Source: Nitrososphaerota archaeon
GTDB taxonomy: Archaea; Thermoproteota; Nitrososphaeria; Nitrososphaerales; CADDZS01
NCBI GenBank assembly: GCA_013288145.1
Contig: JABDCJ010000027.1
Location: 438-33,867, forward strand
Direction of reading: 5' to 3'
DNA: 33,430 nt
How positions within the stretch are numbered: the first letter of the stretch is position 1; the number at the start of each line of letters is the position of its first letter. Below are positions 8,579 through 15,981 of this stretch, in pieces. A model generated the notes under the pieces. It was not told where the DNA came from. It was given only the letters and a program-made list of their open reading frames with translations, and did no database searches. Made by a program: the position numbers and the translations under genes.

Positions 8579-8977
8579 ATGATCGTCGAAGTTGCGAAAT
8601 TGAGCGAAATTCCGGAAGGAAAAATGAAGCGCATCCAAGCGTTTGATTCCAGAGTTCTTCTTTCCAACGTAAATGGAAAGATCTATGCTACCCAGGACGA
8701 CTGCGGACACCAGAGGGCTAGCCTTTCTCGCGGAAGTTTAGAAGGAAACGTTGTCACTTGCCCCCTTCACCGGGCAAAGTTTGATGTGACAACGGGTCAA
8801 AACGTTGCTGGTATCCAGATGGGCATGACTCCTGAGATGATGCAGAAGATGCCTCAGGAAATGATTACAATGTTTTCAAGGATGGGCGAGATCCTCTCCG
8901 AGATTGAAGTACTTCCATTGAAAACCTACAAGGTCGAACAGAAGGGAGACTCCATCTATCTCGACAGCGGTATGTGA
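8579..8977 (+). CDS. Rieske-type [2Fe-2S] ferredoxin
   Basis: Soluble electron-transfer protein of 132 residues. The two cluster-binding boxes are visible: C42-G-H44 (in DDCGHQRASLSRG) and C61-P-L-H64 (CPLHRAKFD). There is no membrane helix, unlike bc1-type Rieske proteins, so it resembles the ferredoxin subunits of Rieske oxygenases or NirD-like proteins. An insert of about 35 residues rich in Met (MGMTPEMMQKMPQEMITMF, roughly 80-98) follows the second box and is not part of the standard fold. No oxygenase or reductase gene is adjacent, so the redox partner is unknown. ATG at 8579 fits the promoter upstream. Confidence 0.9.
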   Translation: MIVEVAKLSEIPEGKMKRIQAFDSRVLLSNVNGKIYATQDDCGHQRASLSRGSLEGNVVTCPLHRAKFDVTTGQNVAGIQMGMTPEMMQKMPQEMITMFSRMGEILSEIEVLPLKTYKVEQKGDSIYLDSGM

Positions 8978-9154
8978 CCTACCCAGTACCTAAAACATAC
9001 TCAAAAACTGGTAGTACCCGTCGGCAAAAAAGACAGCCCCGTGAAAGTATCAAATATTCCGATAAATGATATTGCCGGCGGGGCAACCACGGGACCCAAT
9101 TTTTAGTTTTTCCACCAGATTTCTGATGTAGCTTTAACGAAATCTGAATCAACG

Positions 9155-10891
9155 GTGAGGAAAGCTGAGATACCCGAACTTCCGAGAAAAACCAAAGAGA
9201 ACGCTGAGAAAGTTTTGACTGACGTGGTAAAATCAACTCCGATGGCTGGAACGCCTGAAGCATCAACGGTTTCAGGTACCAAATCCCCTGTTATCATGTC
9301 TGCAAGAACAGCGGTCTTGATCACAGCTGGAATCCTGCTGGCCCTATTGATGGGTGCATTGGATGATTTCGTCGTGCTAACCGCACTTCCAATTATACTC
9401 GTTCAATTCAGCAGCCCCAACAGCGGAACTTTTGTCATCAGCGCATACATCATAGCAAGCACCGCGGCTATCCCGATTTTTGCGAAATTGTCTGATCTCT
9501 GGAGCCGCCGAAACGTGTTCCTTGGTTCGCTCGTAATATTCATGATCGGTTCAGTGCTCGCCGGGTTGAGTCAGAACATCAATGAGCTCATTATTTTCCG
9601 CGCTGTCCAGGGTTTTGGCAGCGGCGGTTTCTTCCCTGTAGGAATTGCAATTGTCGCAGTGGTTTTTCCACCCAAGACAAGAGCGAGGGTGATCGGCGCG
9701 CTCTCAGGAGTATTCGGAATTGCAGTAGTTGCCGGCCCCCTAATCGGCAGTGCCATTGTTCAGTACACTACCTGGCGCTGGGTGTTCTACGTCAATATTC
9801 CCGTGGGAATTGTGGGATTGGTGGTAGTACTTGCTACGCTGGGTCCCCTCCGTCCAGAAATGGTTCGTAAGTTTGATCTCGTTGGAACTGCCCTCCTCGT
9901 CGGCTGGGTTGCATCGGTGATGTATCCCCTCTACGGGATCGCCGACAGCGGCTGGGCGTGGACAGACACTCGAGTAATCGGACTGCTCGGACTAGGAGCA
10001 GTGCTGATCATTGCATTTGTGATCTGGGAACTACGAGCGGAGAACCCAATAGTCCCTGTTCGCCTTTTCCGGAATCGCGTGATCTGGTCGGGTGGAGGTT
10101 CAACCTTCTTCGTCGGGATGGTATTCTTTCCAGTTGCTACTTTTCTTTCTCTTGTCGTTGGGTTGGTTCTGTCCGGCGGGTCGACCAACTCGGCGAACAC
10201 AGTTCGTGACATTCTGTATTTCCTCGTAATACCTCTGGTCATTGGGGCCGGATTGGGCGGTCAGCTTCTCACACGACTTTCCTATCGATCGGTCTCAATC
10301 ATTGGGATGGTTATAGGAGTCATCGGAATGGCCGGACTGACTGGACTTTCAACTTCAACACCGCTATGGAAGTTCGTGTATAGCATAATCCCGGTAGGTG
10401 GAGTTATCCTGCCACTGCTCCCTCTCGGTTTTGGAATTGGATTGACCTTCCCCGTGTATCTTCTGGCGGCTCAAAACCAGGTAAAGCAGGAGGATGTCGG
10501 AGAAGCAGGTGGCTTGATTCAGTTTCTGCAATCCCTGGGCGGCGCTGTTGGTTTGTCGGTACTTGCATCCCTTCAAGCTACGCGATTTGCCATTCTGGAT
10601 CCGTTGCCGGATCCATCGTGTTTGACTCCCACCCCAACGATGCCAGTTTGCGCTAGCTTTCTTGGTTCGATGCAGGGTTCGCTGGTCAACTCGTACGATC
10701 AGGTTTTCGCCGTGATGGTAGCGCTGCTCGTGGTCGCACTTGTCTTCGCGCTATTCTTGAAGGGGAATTTACCGAAAACGACTTCGGGAGAACCCAAGGA
10801 AGTTGCAGGTAGTACTGGATCAAAGGAAACTCCCTTGAATTCTCCAGCTCTTACAAAAGAAATCCCTGCAAAGTCGGTTCCTTCCGAATAA
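9155..10891 (+). CDS. MFS multidrug exporter, DHA2-like (about 14 membrane helices)
   Basis: Integral membrane transporter of up to 578 residues, very probably a proton-driven efflux pump. The first helix carries the family's ALDDFVVLTALPII motif (equivalent to motif D1), then KLSDLWSRRNVFLGS (motif A), IIFRAVQGFGSGGFFPVG (motif B) and GVFGIAVVAGPLIGSAIVQ (motif C). Hydrophobic segments add up to about 14, as in the DHA2 group. The GTG at 9155 gives a 47-residue hydrophilic N-terminus; ATG at 9296, right before helix 1, is an alternative start. The last 45 residues are polar. A PadR gene upstream suggests drug-responsive control, but a 180-base spacer and the Rieske gene separate them. The substrate is unknown. 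Confidence 0.92.
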   Translation: MRKAEIPELPRKTKENAEKVLTDVVKSTPMAGTPEASTVSGTKSPVIMSARTAVLITAGILLALLMGALDDFVVLTALPIILVQFSSPNSGTFVISAYIIASTAAIPIFAKLSDLWSRRNVFLGSLVIFMIGSVLAGLSQNINELIIFRAVQGFGSGGFFPVGIAIVAVVFPPKTRARVIGALSGVFGIAVVAGPLIGSAIVQYTTWRWVFYVNIPVGIVGLVVVLATLGPLRPEMVRKFDLVGTALLVGWVASVMYPLYGIADSGWAWTDTRVIGLLGLGAVLIIAFVIWELRAENPIVPVRLFRNRVIWSGGGSTFFVGMVFFPVATFLSLVVGLVLSGGSTNSANTVRDILYFLVIPLVIGAGLGGQLLTRLSYRSVSIIGMVIGVIGMAGLTGLSTSTPLWKFVYSIIPVGGVILPLLPLGFGIGLTFPVYLLAAQNQVKQEDVGEAGGLIQFLQSLGGAVGLSVLASLQATRFAILDPLPDPSCLTPTPTMPVCASFLGSMQGSLVNSYDQVFAVMVALLVVALVFALFLKGNLPKTTSGEPKEVAGSTGSKETPLNSPALTKEIPAKSVPSE

Positions 10892-10907
10892 CCTTCAAAA
10901 AAGAAAA

Positions 10908-11225
10908 TTAAGCCGGGGCTTTTTGCGGTTCGCTTAGGAACCGCTTTATTCCGGTCCCGAACATTAATACCGTCAACCAGAAACCGATGAGAAGAGCCAA
11001 CCAGGCAAAATTGCTGTATAAGTTTAGGGCAACAAGACCCGCCGCAATGATCGTGGCTAGAATGAAGTTTGTCAATCCCCAGAGAACGTTAGTCCTCGGC
11101 GGGGATTTATAACCGGCAGGGCTCCGGAATAATATCCCAGCTGAACCAAATGCAAAATGCGGCATACCGTTCCCTAACAAGAATCCGATTACAAAGTACC
11201 AGATAAGAAAAAGCTGGAGCGCCAA
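10908..11225 (-). CDS. Small membrane protein, three helices
   Basis: 105 residues, not assigned to a family. Three hydrophobic segments are visible, at about 4-20 (FLIWYFVIGFLLG), 49-67 (LTNFILATIIAAGLVAL) and 72-90 (FAWLALLIGFWLTVLMFG), with a GMPHFAFG turn after the first. The C-terminus is short and charged (FLSEPQKAPA). It converges with the MFS gene with 16 bases between stops. It reads in the same direction as the 94-residue membrane gene that precedes it (starting at 11552), with 42 bases between, so the two may be one transcript. No function is proposed. Confidence 0.7.
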   Translation of the reverse strand: MALQLFLIWYFVIGFLLGNGMPHFAFGSAGILFRSPAGYKSPPRTNVLWGLTNFILATIIAAGLVALNLYSNFAWLALLIGFWLTVLMFGTGIKRFLSEPQKAPA

Positions 11226-11267
11226 GATATTTACCCTTCAGGTTTCGTTGAGAACGTTCTCTTTGAA

Positions 11268-11552
11268 TTACGGTTTGCTGGACTGTGGAGAATCCTTTGA
11301 AGAAGAATTAGTGGTAGCCTTACCAGAATCCATCTTACTCGCTTTAGCAGACTGCTTTCTTGAGCCCAAGTAAAAGCCCAGAGCAGCCATGATCAATCCG
11401 AGAATAGCGACGGCGGAGCCTGCATAGATCCAAAACGGATTCCCACTCATTACGGAACCTCCAAGTATGCCATCTCCCTGTAGTGCAAAGCCTGTTCCGA
11501 ATAGTATGAAGAGAATTCCTAGAATCGCCAGACCAAGAAAAGATCGTTTCAA
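11268..11552 (-). CDS. Small membrane protein, two helices and polar tail
   Basis: 94 residues, unrecognised. The N-terminus is a hydrophobic segment (about 6-25, LGLAILGILFILFGTGFAL), followed by a Gly-rich loop and a second segment (about 43-66, AGSAVAILGLIMAALGFYLG). The last 28 residues are Ser/Lys-rich and hydrophilic. The overall plan matches short archaeal membrane proteins of unknown role. It is the first gene of a probable two-gene minus-strand unit with the next membrane protein. Confidence 0.65.
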   Translation of the reverse strand: MKRSFLGLAILGILFILFGTGFALQGDGILGGSVMSGNPFWIYAGSAVAILGLIMAALGFYLGSRKQSAKASKMDSGKATTNSSSKDSPQSSKP

Positions 11553-11634
11553 ATCTCCTTAATCTCTCCAGTAACAGTTCATCCAGCGAGGATACGGGGA
11601 ATTTCTATAAAGGGTTATTGGACGTCCAAGATTG

Positions 11635-11654
11635 ATGATTTTCTGTAAAATCAT
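11635..11654. repeat. Perfect inverted repeat, ATGATTTT arms
   Basis: ATGATTTT, loop CTGT, AAAATCAT. It does not follow a gene end closely enough to be a clear terminator; its role is unknown. Confidence 0.5.
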
Positions 11655-11695
11655 GGACTAACTGAGTAAGACCTGTTACTTCACTCAAAGATAAT

Positions 11696-11903
11696 ACGTG
11701 CTCCTGTGACTATTGCAAACTTACTTTGCAACCACGATTTGCCAGTTGATATGAAAGCAGGACGCCAAGAATCTTGCTCGAAATAAAACAGGAATAAAGA
11801 GATTTCAAGCCCTGTCAAAGAGGTAAAGTACTGTCCAAATTGCGATGCACAGCTGATCGTTGATTCTAGTTTTTGCAACAAATGCGTAAGAGCTCAACCG
11901 TGA
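11696..11903 (+). pseudogene. Decayed zinc-ribbon protein fragment
   Basis: Two cysteine-rich pieces on the plus strand read in different frames. The first is TCSCDYCKLTLQPRFAS followed by a stop. The second is VKYCPNCDAQLIVDSSFCNKC, ending RAQP and TGA at 11901-11903. The second is a standard double C-x2-C ribbon, as seen at the C-termini of other proteins in this window (for example the integrase and the protein at 31232). There is no start codon in its frame after the previous stop. The likeliest reading is the 3' end of a gene broken by frameshifts and deletion; a short gene with a rare start cannot be fully excluded. Confidence 0.5.
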
Positions 11904-11934
11904 TACTAGTTTCCGTTTTTCTCAACATCTGATT

Positions 11935-12867
11935 CTATTCGAGGTGGCGTTGAAGAAAATCGCGAATAACAGCGAGATACACATTCGCCTCTTTCTCCAA
12001 TATAGTCAAGTGACTAGAGTTACCAAATATTACAAACTCATTATCCACCAGGCCATTCGCTAGTGTGCGACTACAATCGGGCGACACTTCATCGTAATAG
12101 CCGCACAGGATTAGGGCAGGGACGCGAATTTCGTGCAACCGGTCGGTTACGTCAAAGTCAGCCTCTGGACCAGTTCCGAGGAATTCATGCGGACCCCAGA
12201 GCGCATATGCAGGCCCCAAATCGGCCAAATATTCCGCGGCAATTTTCTGAAATTCATCTCGCGATCTTTTAGGTTCATAGGGTGAAGAACGTCTAAGATG
12301 CCTGGAGTTCAATTCAAGTAGCGCATCTTGATAATCAGCCGCGCTCAGGTCATTCTGATGCTCGCGCTTGAGCATTAGCGCGTGCATGTCTGTTCCTAAT
12401 CCAATCCTGTGCTTTGACACTGCGATGAGATACTCCTTCGCGCTGGCCATTGTATTAGACAGAATAAGTGATCGCACATTATGTGGATAATCAAGTGCAT
12501 ATTGGAGCGCAAGCATTCCGCCCCAAGACTGCCCAAGGAGATGAACAGTTCCCAAACCTAGGTTGCTACGAACCGTCTCCAATTCCTCCACAAAACGAGG
12601 AACCTGCCAGAGCGAATCATCTGTTGGTCGATCTGACTTTCCACCTCCAAGTTGGTCGTAGAGTACTAGTCGTACGTCATCATCCACTACCTCGGAGAGC
12701 CTTTCCAAGTAACTATGACCAATCCCAGGGCCTCCATGAAGACCAAGCAGAGTCTTTTTTCCAGATCCAAAAATGCGGTAGTAAATTTCGTGTCCTTGGG
12801 CGTCTATCTTCATTCTACCTTCGCCAGTAGCTATTACGCGCTTAGGCTGAACTGACTGCAAAGTCAT
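11935..12867 (-). CDS. Proline iminopeptidase-like alpha/beta hydrolase (family S33)
   Basis: Serine peptidase of the tricorn-interacting factor F1/prolyl aminopeptidase type, releasing N-terminal residues (often Pro) from short peptides in the cytoplasm. The oxyanion motif LHGGPGIGHSYL, the nucleophile S114 in GQSWGG, D259 in GYYDEVSP and H286 in GNSSHLTIL make a complete triad. The cap region (about 140-235) with EFLGTGPEADFDV is also typical. It has 310 residues; M19 (base 12813) is an alternative start, since the first 18 residues are not conserved in the family. It lies between decayed sequence and the old integrase remnant, so it may be chromosomal or cargo of an older element; the sequence does not decide. 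Confidence 0.88.
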   Translation of the reverse strand: MTLQSVQPKRVIATGEGRMKIDAQGHEIYYRIFGSGKKTLLGLHGGPGIGHSYLERLSEVVDDDVRLVLYDQLGGGKSDRPTDDSLWQVPRFVEELETVRSNLGLGTVHLLGQSWGGMLALQYALDYPHNVRSLILSNTMASAKEYLIAVSKHRIGLGTDMHALMLKREHQNDLSAADYQDALLELNSRHLRRSSPYEPKRSRDEFQKIAAEYLADLGPAYALWGPHEFLGTGPEADFDVTDRLHEIRVPALILCGYYDEVSPDCSRTLANGLVDNEFVIFGNSSHLTILEKEANVYLAVIRDFLQRHLE

Positions 12868-12954
12868 CTTTTAGAATGTGCTCGATCATTAGCCCGATAT
12901 TAGTCTGTTCCCTCGAACCTAGACTCAGGCTGGACCTTAATTCGATAAATGATC

Positions 12955-13272
12955 TTGCATGTATGGAAAAAGAATGGCTATCGGGATGTTTGTTGCTGAA
13001 GTACTTTCAAAGACTGTGATCAGATCCTTGTCTAGTCTAGATATCATGGCTAACCTGTCTACGAGAGAGATGCCATTCGCCAACCTAATTGGTAGTTGTA
13101 GATGTCATTTTCGTCAAAGTGGACTCGTGATGAAATGTCGAGCGAGCCAATTTGTGCTTTCTTTGCCCTTGAATGATTGTTTCCAGATGAAGAATTGATT
13201 CTGCCGTTTCTGTCTGACACTTCGCTCTCTATAATAAAGTCCGAACTAATCCACAGATTAGATACCCTGGGA
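12955..13272 (-). pseudogene. N-terminal remnant of an older tyrosine recombinase
   Basis: The minus strand encodes VSNLW near 13255, then SEVSDRN, then SLDISSRVHFDENDIYNYQL, and after a stop and frame change RLDKDLITVFESTSATNIP. These match, in order, the intact integrase of the element at 29558-30928: VSNHG, NEVSDEQR, SLGIPRKVHVNENDIYDYEY and LRDKDLIRGFDRVLQATNVS. DNA similarity is visible as well (for example GACACTTCG(C/T)TCTCTAT). The start codon region and everything past about residue 105 are missing, including the catalytic domain. It abuts the left attachment repeat exactly as the intact integrase abuts the right one. It is therefore the leftover of an earlier, related element integrated at the same tRNA. 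Confidence 0.88.
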
Positions 13273-13273
13273 C

Positions 13274-13291
13274 ATGGTGCCGGGGACGGGA
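13274..13291. other. Left attachment site (attL) of integrated element
   Basis: ATGGTGCCGGGGACGGGA is identical to bases 30934-30951, where it forms the encoded CCA, acceptor strand and T-stem end of the tRNA gene. The flanks differ completely on the inner side of this copy. This is the classic duplicated tRNA 3' end left by integration. Confidence 0.85.
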
Positions 13292-13344
13292 ATAAGAATC
13301 TTCGCGTCATAATCCTGTAACGATTTATGGCATAACGAACTTTT

Positions 13345-13360
13345 TACCGACCTGTCGGTA
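13345..13360. repeat. Inverted repeat TACCGAC-CT-GTCGGTA near left end
   Basis: Seven-base arms with a two-base spacer, 54 bases inside the left attachment site. The same arms recur at 27781-27797 with a three-base spacer. Possible recombinase or regulator arm site; function unproven. Confidence 0.45.
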
Positions 13361-13389
13361 GTTCACCAGTCACCGGGTTTCCTGAATTG

Positions 13390-13800
13390 TTAGATTTTAA
13401 GCCTTTTTTCCACTTGATTGTTTTTCAAAGAATTCTTCATCGCTCGTTTTGACTTCAAGTAGTGCTCAAATATCACTAATTGTTCATGTGTAGAGAGGTT
13501 TCGAAATCGCCGAAATGCGAATACGCTTCCGAACCCAAATAAAACAAAAAATATAGCGATAAGTATGCCATCCAAATATGATGCAAGAGAAGGCTTTAGA
13601 GAAATTATAACAGCGACAGTCGAAAGCGTTAATGAACCCCATGAAATTAGAATTGCGAAATTCAAACCTATGAAATCGCGTAAGTTGTCTGACCTCGCCG
13701 TGAAAAATGTTCTCAAATCTTCGCTTTCGATAACGTCTTGATATTGATTTGCGAGACTCAAGAACTCATTTTGAGAATTCGTTTCTTTCTTCTTTCTCAT
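13390..13800 (-). CDS. Small membrane protein with two helices (element end)
   Basis: 136 residues, family not recognised. A charged N-terminus (about 1-45, with TNSQNEFLSLANQYQDVIES) precedes two hydrophobic segments, about 48-68 (LNFAILISWGSLTLSTVAVII) and 78-96 (GILIAIFFVLFGFGSVFAF). A basic C-terminus (KSKRAMKNSLKNNQVEKRLK) follows. The topology, cytoplasmic ends with a helical hairpin, resembles many small effector-type membrane proteins, but no toxin motif is visible. It is the first gene inside the left attachment site and points toward it. Confidence 0.7.
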   Translation of the reverse strand: MRKKKETNSQNEFLSLANQYQDVIESEDLRTFFTARSDNLRDFIGLNFAILISWGSLTLSTVAVIISLKPSLASYLDGILIAIFFVLFGFGSVFAFRRFRNLSTHEQLVIFEHYLKSKRAMKNSLKNNQVEKRLKI

Positions 13801-14003
13801 GGATTAAACAAACACCACTTAAAGAATATTTGCAGTGATGTAAAGTCCAAGACAAAAATAGAAAATTCCCGTGTGTTCTTCACTCTAGTGATTTGTTCTG
13901 GGCTTTGAACCATGTTGATTTCGTGTTAAGAATCGTAAACGATTCATACATTTTTGTCGAATCCCGGGAGAAGAAATGTCAAAGCTAATCATCAAGATGG
14001 GAA

Positions 14004-14198
14004 TTAGATAGGGATTGGAAAGAAGTGTGACATCGCTTCCTCGGAAGTCATCACCTTAAAACCAAATCGTCCATGCCGTATCAGGTTGTCATAGGCTTCT
14101 CGGATTCTTCTATCGCACGACAATCGGACGTTGATAACTGAGGCGAAGTGGGAATGTTTAGCCTCCTCTTCTTTGCGGATTGTTCTCGACATTGACAT
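14004..14198 (-). CDS. Possible small protein divergent from the AbiJ-like gene
   Basis: 64 residues, unrecognised, basic and without cysteines or membrane segments. Its middle (RLSCDRRIREAYDNLIRHGRFG) could form a helix. Support is limited: it starts 32 bases from the divergent AbiJ-like gene, and AAAATAAT lies about 20 bases before the ATG, a plausible TATA element for leaderless transcription. It could be a partner of the AbiJ-like gene or a chance reading frame. Confidence 0.35.
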   Translation of the reverse strand: MSMSRTIRKEEEAKHSHFASVINVRLSCDRRIREAYDNLIRHGRFGFKVMTSEEAMSHFFPIPI

Positions 14199-14230
14199 TA
14201 TTTAGTAGTCTAGATTATTTTCCGGCCCGC

Positions 14231-15172
14231 ATGCCCCTTTTCTCAGAGCGCTCTGGCGTCAAGCCTAGAAAAGCTATCCAGCTCAAATCAATGGACATTG
14301 ACCTTAAGAACAAGCTTTGGTCAGCCTTGTTCCAAACTTATCTCAGTCAAATCGAAGAGTATGCCTGGAGTGATACAGCACAATTAACCGGGCGTCGCGG
14401 TCATGTGATTTCTGCCAGCGATTGTCAATTTCTTACGGATTTGTGGATTGAATTGTACAAGGACCGTGTAGATACCCTGAATCTGAGGGATTGGAATACC
14501 GTTCGGAGTCATATATGGGATAGATATTCTGTTGCGGATTGGTTTGATGTATTTGACTTGCTGGAGTTTTTTGCGACAAGGTTCCCGGAGGAGAAAAAAA
14601 ATTCAACCTTCAAAATTCGCTGCAACAAGTACCTCGCGTCTGAATCATCGGCTTATCAATTCGTAGGAGATGAAATTGCCGAAATTACATCGGAGATTGA
14701 GATAAAAGAAATTGACGATGCATTGCAGTTCTCCCCGAGGCAAGTGGAAATCCACTTAGCTCGCGCACTCGCTCTCTTCGCGGATAGGAAGAATCCCGAT
14801 TACAGGAACTCGATGAAGGAATCAATAAGCGCAGTTGAGTCTGCCTGTAATCTAATCTCTGAAAAGAAAAATGAAAATCTTACACAAGCTTTGAAGGAAA
14901 TGGAGAAAAAGGGCGTTTCAATTCATGGTGCCCTTAAAGCGGCATTTAACAGCATTTACGGCTACACTAGCGATGCCAATGGAATCCGTCACGGATTGTG
15001 GGAGCAAGATAACATTGAAATTGAAGATGCGCGTTTCATGTTGATTGCGTGTTCTGCATTTGTAAATTATCTCAGGATTAAAGCCGAAAAAACTCGAAAT
15101 CTAATACAAGACGAGAGTATACGTCCCCGTCAAACAGATGGACCTAAATTATTGAACGAAGATATTGCTTAA
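14231..15172 (+). CDS. AbiJ-type abortive-infection protein with HEPN domain
   Basis: 313 residues from ATG 14231. The N-terminus MPLFSERSGVKP followed by IDLKNKLWSALF and a WFDVFDLLEFF segment fits the AbiJ N-terminal domain 4 family. The C-terminal part (about 190-300) is helical and has the NGIRHGLWE block (R253, H254), the conserved point of HEPN domains found in AbiJ-like proteins. In known systems HEPN domains cut RNA when a phage is sensed and arrest the host; here this role is inferred. The ATG at 14231 is preferred over an upstream in-frame start because family members begin at the LFSERxG motif, and TTATTTA lies about 29 bases upstream. It is a single-gene defence candidate at the element's left end. 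Confidence 0.82.
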   Translation: MPLFSERSGVKPRKAIQLKSMDIDLKNKLWSALFQTYLSQIEEYAWSDTAQLTGRRGHVISASDCQFLTDLWIELYKDRVDTLNLRDWNTVRSHIWDRYSVADWFDVFDLLEFFATRFPEEKKNSTFKIRCNKYLASESSAYQFVGDEIAEITSEIEIKEIDDALQFSPRQVEIHLARALALFADRKNPDYRNSMKESISAVESACNLISEKKNENLTQALKEMEKKGVSIHGALKAAFNSIYGYTSDANGIRHGLWEQDNIEIEDARFMLIACSAFVNYLRIKAEKTRNLIQDESIRPRQTDGPKLLNEDIA

Positions 15173-15529
15173 CTTTTTGGAGAAACATACAAATCTAATT
15201 TGAGTTGATGACAGCTGTACATTGCGTTTGCCGCCGGTCAACTTAATGACCTCTGCTTAGGAAAGACCCCTAGCGCTCTCAAACCTTTGGCTGATATAAG
15301 CCCTCGACTTTGTCGCACTGGACTTTGTACGGACACTCTAAACACACCCAGCCATTATCTCCTCCATTAATTCGGCCGTAGCTGCCCGAATTCGATTCAG
15401 ATGATTTGATGGCATAAGGCGATTGTAGAAATTACAGATTATTTCCGGAAAATTTGGCAATTTTCGCATAGTTAGTAGCCAGATTTAGCCCGGAATGCAG
15501 GACACACATTCGCCTATTGTTAGGATTGC
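15173..15529. other. Intergenic stretch with decayed coding sequence
   Basis: About 350 bases without an intact gene. The only recognisable content is the Cas4-like 3' remnant on the minus strand at about 15285-15480. Confidence 0.5.
15285..15480 (-). pseudogene. Remnant 3' end of a second Cas4-like nuclease gene
   Basis: The minus strand encodes NGWVCLECPYKVQCDKVEGL, closely matching GDWLCTECQYKNQCNAIEGI at the end of the intact Cas4-like protein at 21109-21825, with the same C-x2-C-x5-C iron-sulfur spacing. Upstream, in another frame, a 43-codon run contains LNRIRAATAELMEEIMAG, which resembles the helix before the cysteines in the intact protein. The nuclease core is absent. This is a truncated, frameshifted relative, evidence that the element once carried two such genes or acquired a piece from another element. 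Confidence 0.65.
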
Positions 15530-15856
15530 TTACACCTTTGTTTTGGCTAACTTCCAGTCCTCCACCATGGGCTTCAGGGTCTTAATGTAGGTGGAAAGCC
15601 TTGAAGCGTAGCCATTTTCGTGAATTATTGCCTTGTACTCGAGGAGCTGACCAAACGCGTGTCCAATATCAGTCGATTTGGCCCCTCTCTTACATTCGAC
15701 GACGTGCAACTCATTTTTTCCGTTGTTGTACGCAACCACATCAAATTGAACGTCATGGAAGTCCCAGCCGATGGTAGCAAAATTGCACCCAAGACCGTCA
15801 GTTCGGGTTGCATATCTTTTCACAGACTCGTGCATGACCGATTCTCGTTCCGACAT
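15530..15856 (-). CDS. Small PD-(D/E)XK nuclease-like protein
   Basis: 108 residues with a recognisable restriction-endonuclease-fold core: D39 in VQFDVVAY, then E54-C-K56 in HVVECKRGA, and a following helix GHAFGQLLEYKAI. The pattern resembles Mrr/Hjc-like nuclease cores, and also the anti-restriction or repair nucleases of archaeal elements. The N-terminal helix (RESVMHESVKRYAT) would precede the core as in those families. It is shorter than most stand-alone restriction enzymes, so it may be a trimmed protein or act as a dimer. No DNA methylase gene is nearby. The start ATG 15856 is the only good one. Confidence 0.7.
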   Translation of the reverse strand: MSERESVMHESVKRYATRTDGLGCNFATIGWDFHDVQFDVVAYNNGKNELHVVECKRGAKSTDIGHAFGQLLEYKAIIHENGYASRLSTYIKTLKPMVEDWKLAKTKV

Positions 15857-15981
15857 CGGCTTTGCAATGGCGATTTAGAGGCTAATTATACTCTGTCACG
15901 GAAATACGAACACAATCATCGAGCCCCTGTCGAAGAGCAAGAATCTTCCGTCCAAGCCATATCGCTACCACCTAACTAACT

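Larger units (their letters stand above)
11553..11934. other. Gene-free stretch with hairpin and decayed zinc-ribbon coding
   Basis: About 380 bases without an intact gene. It holds a perfect 8-bp-arm hairpin at 11635-11654 and, on the plus strand, the broken zinc-ribbon remains listed separately. This suggests sequence decay near the edge of an integration hot spot. Confidence 0.5.

Noticed and set aside
14928..14940. Another ATGGTGCC match as a third attachment site
   Set aside because: Only eight bases agree and it is inside the AbiJ-like coding region.
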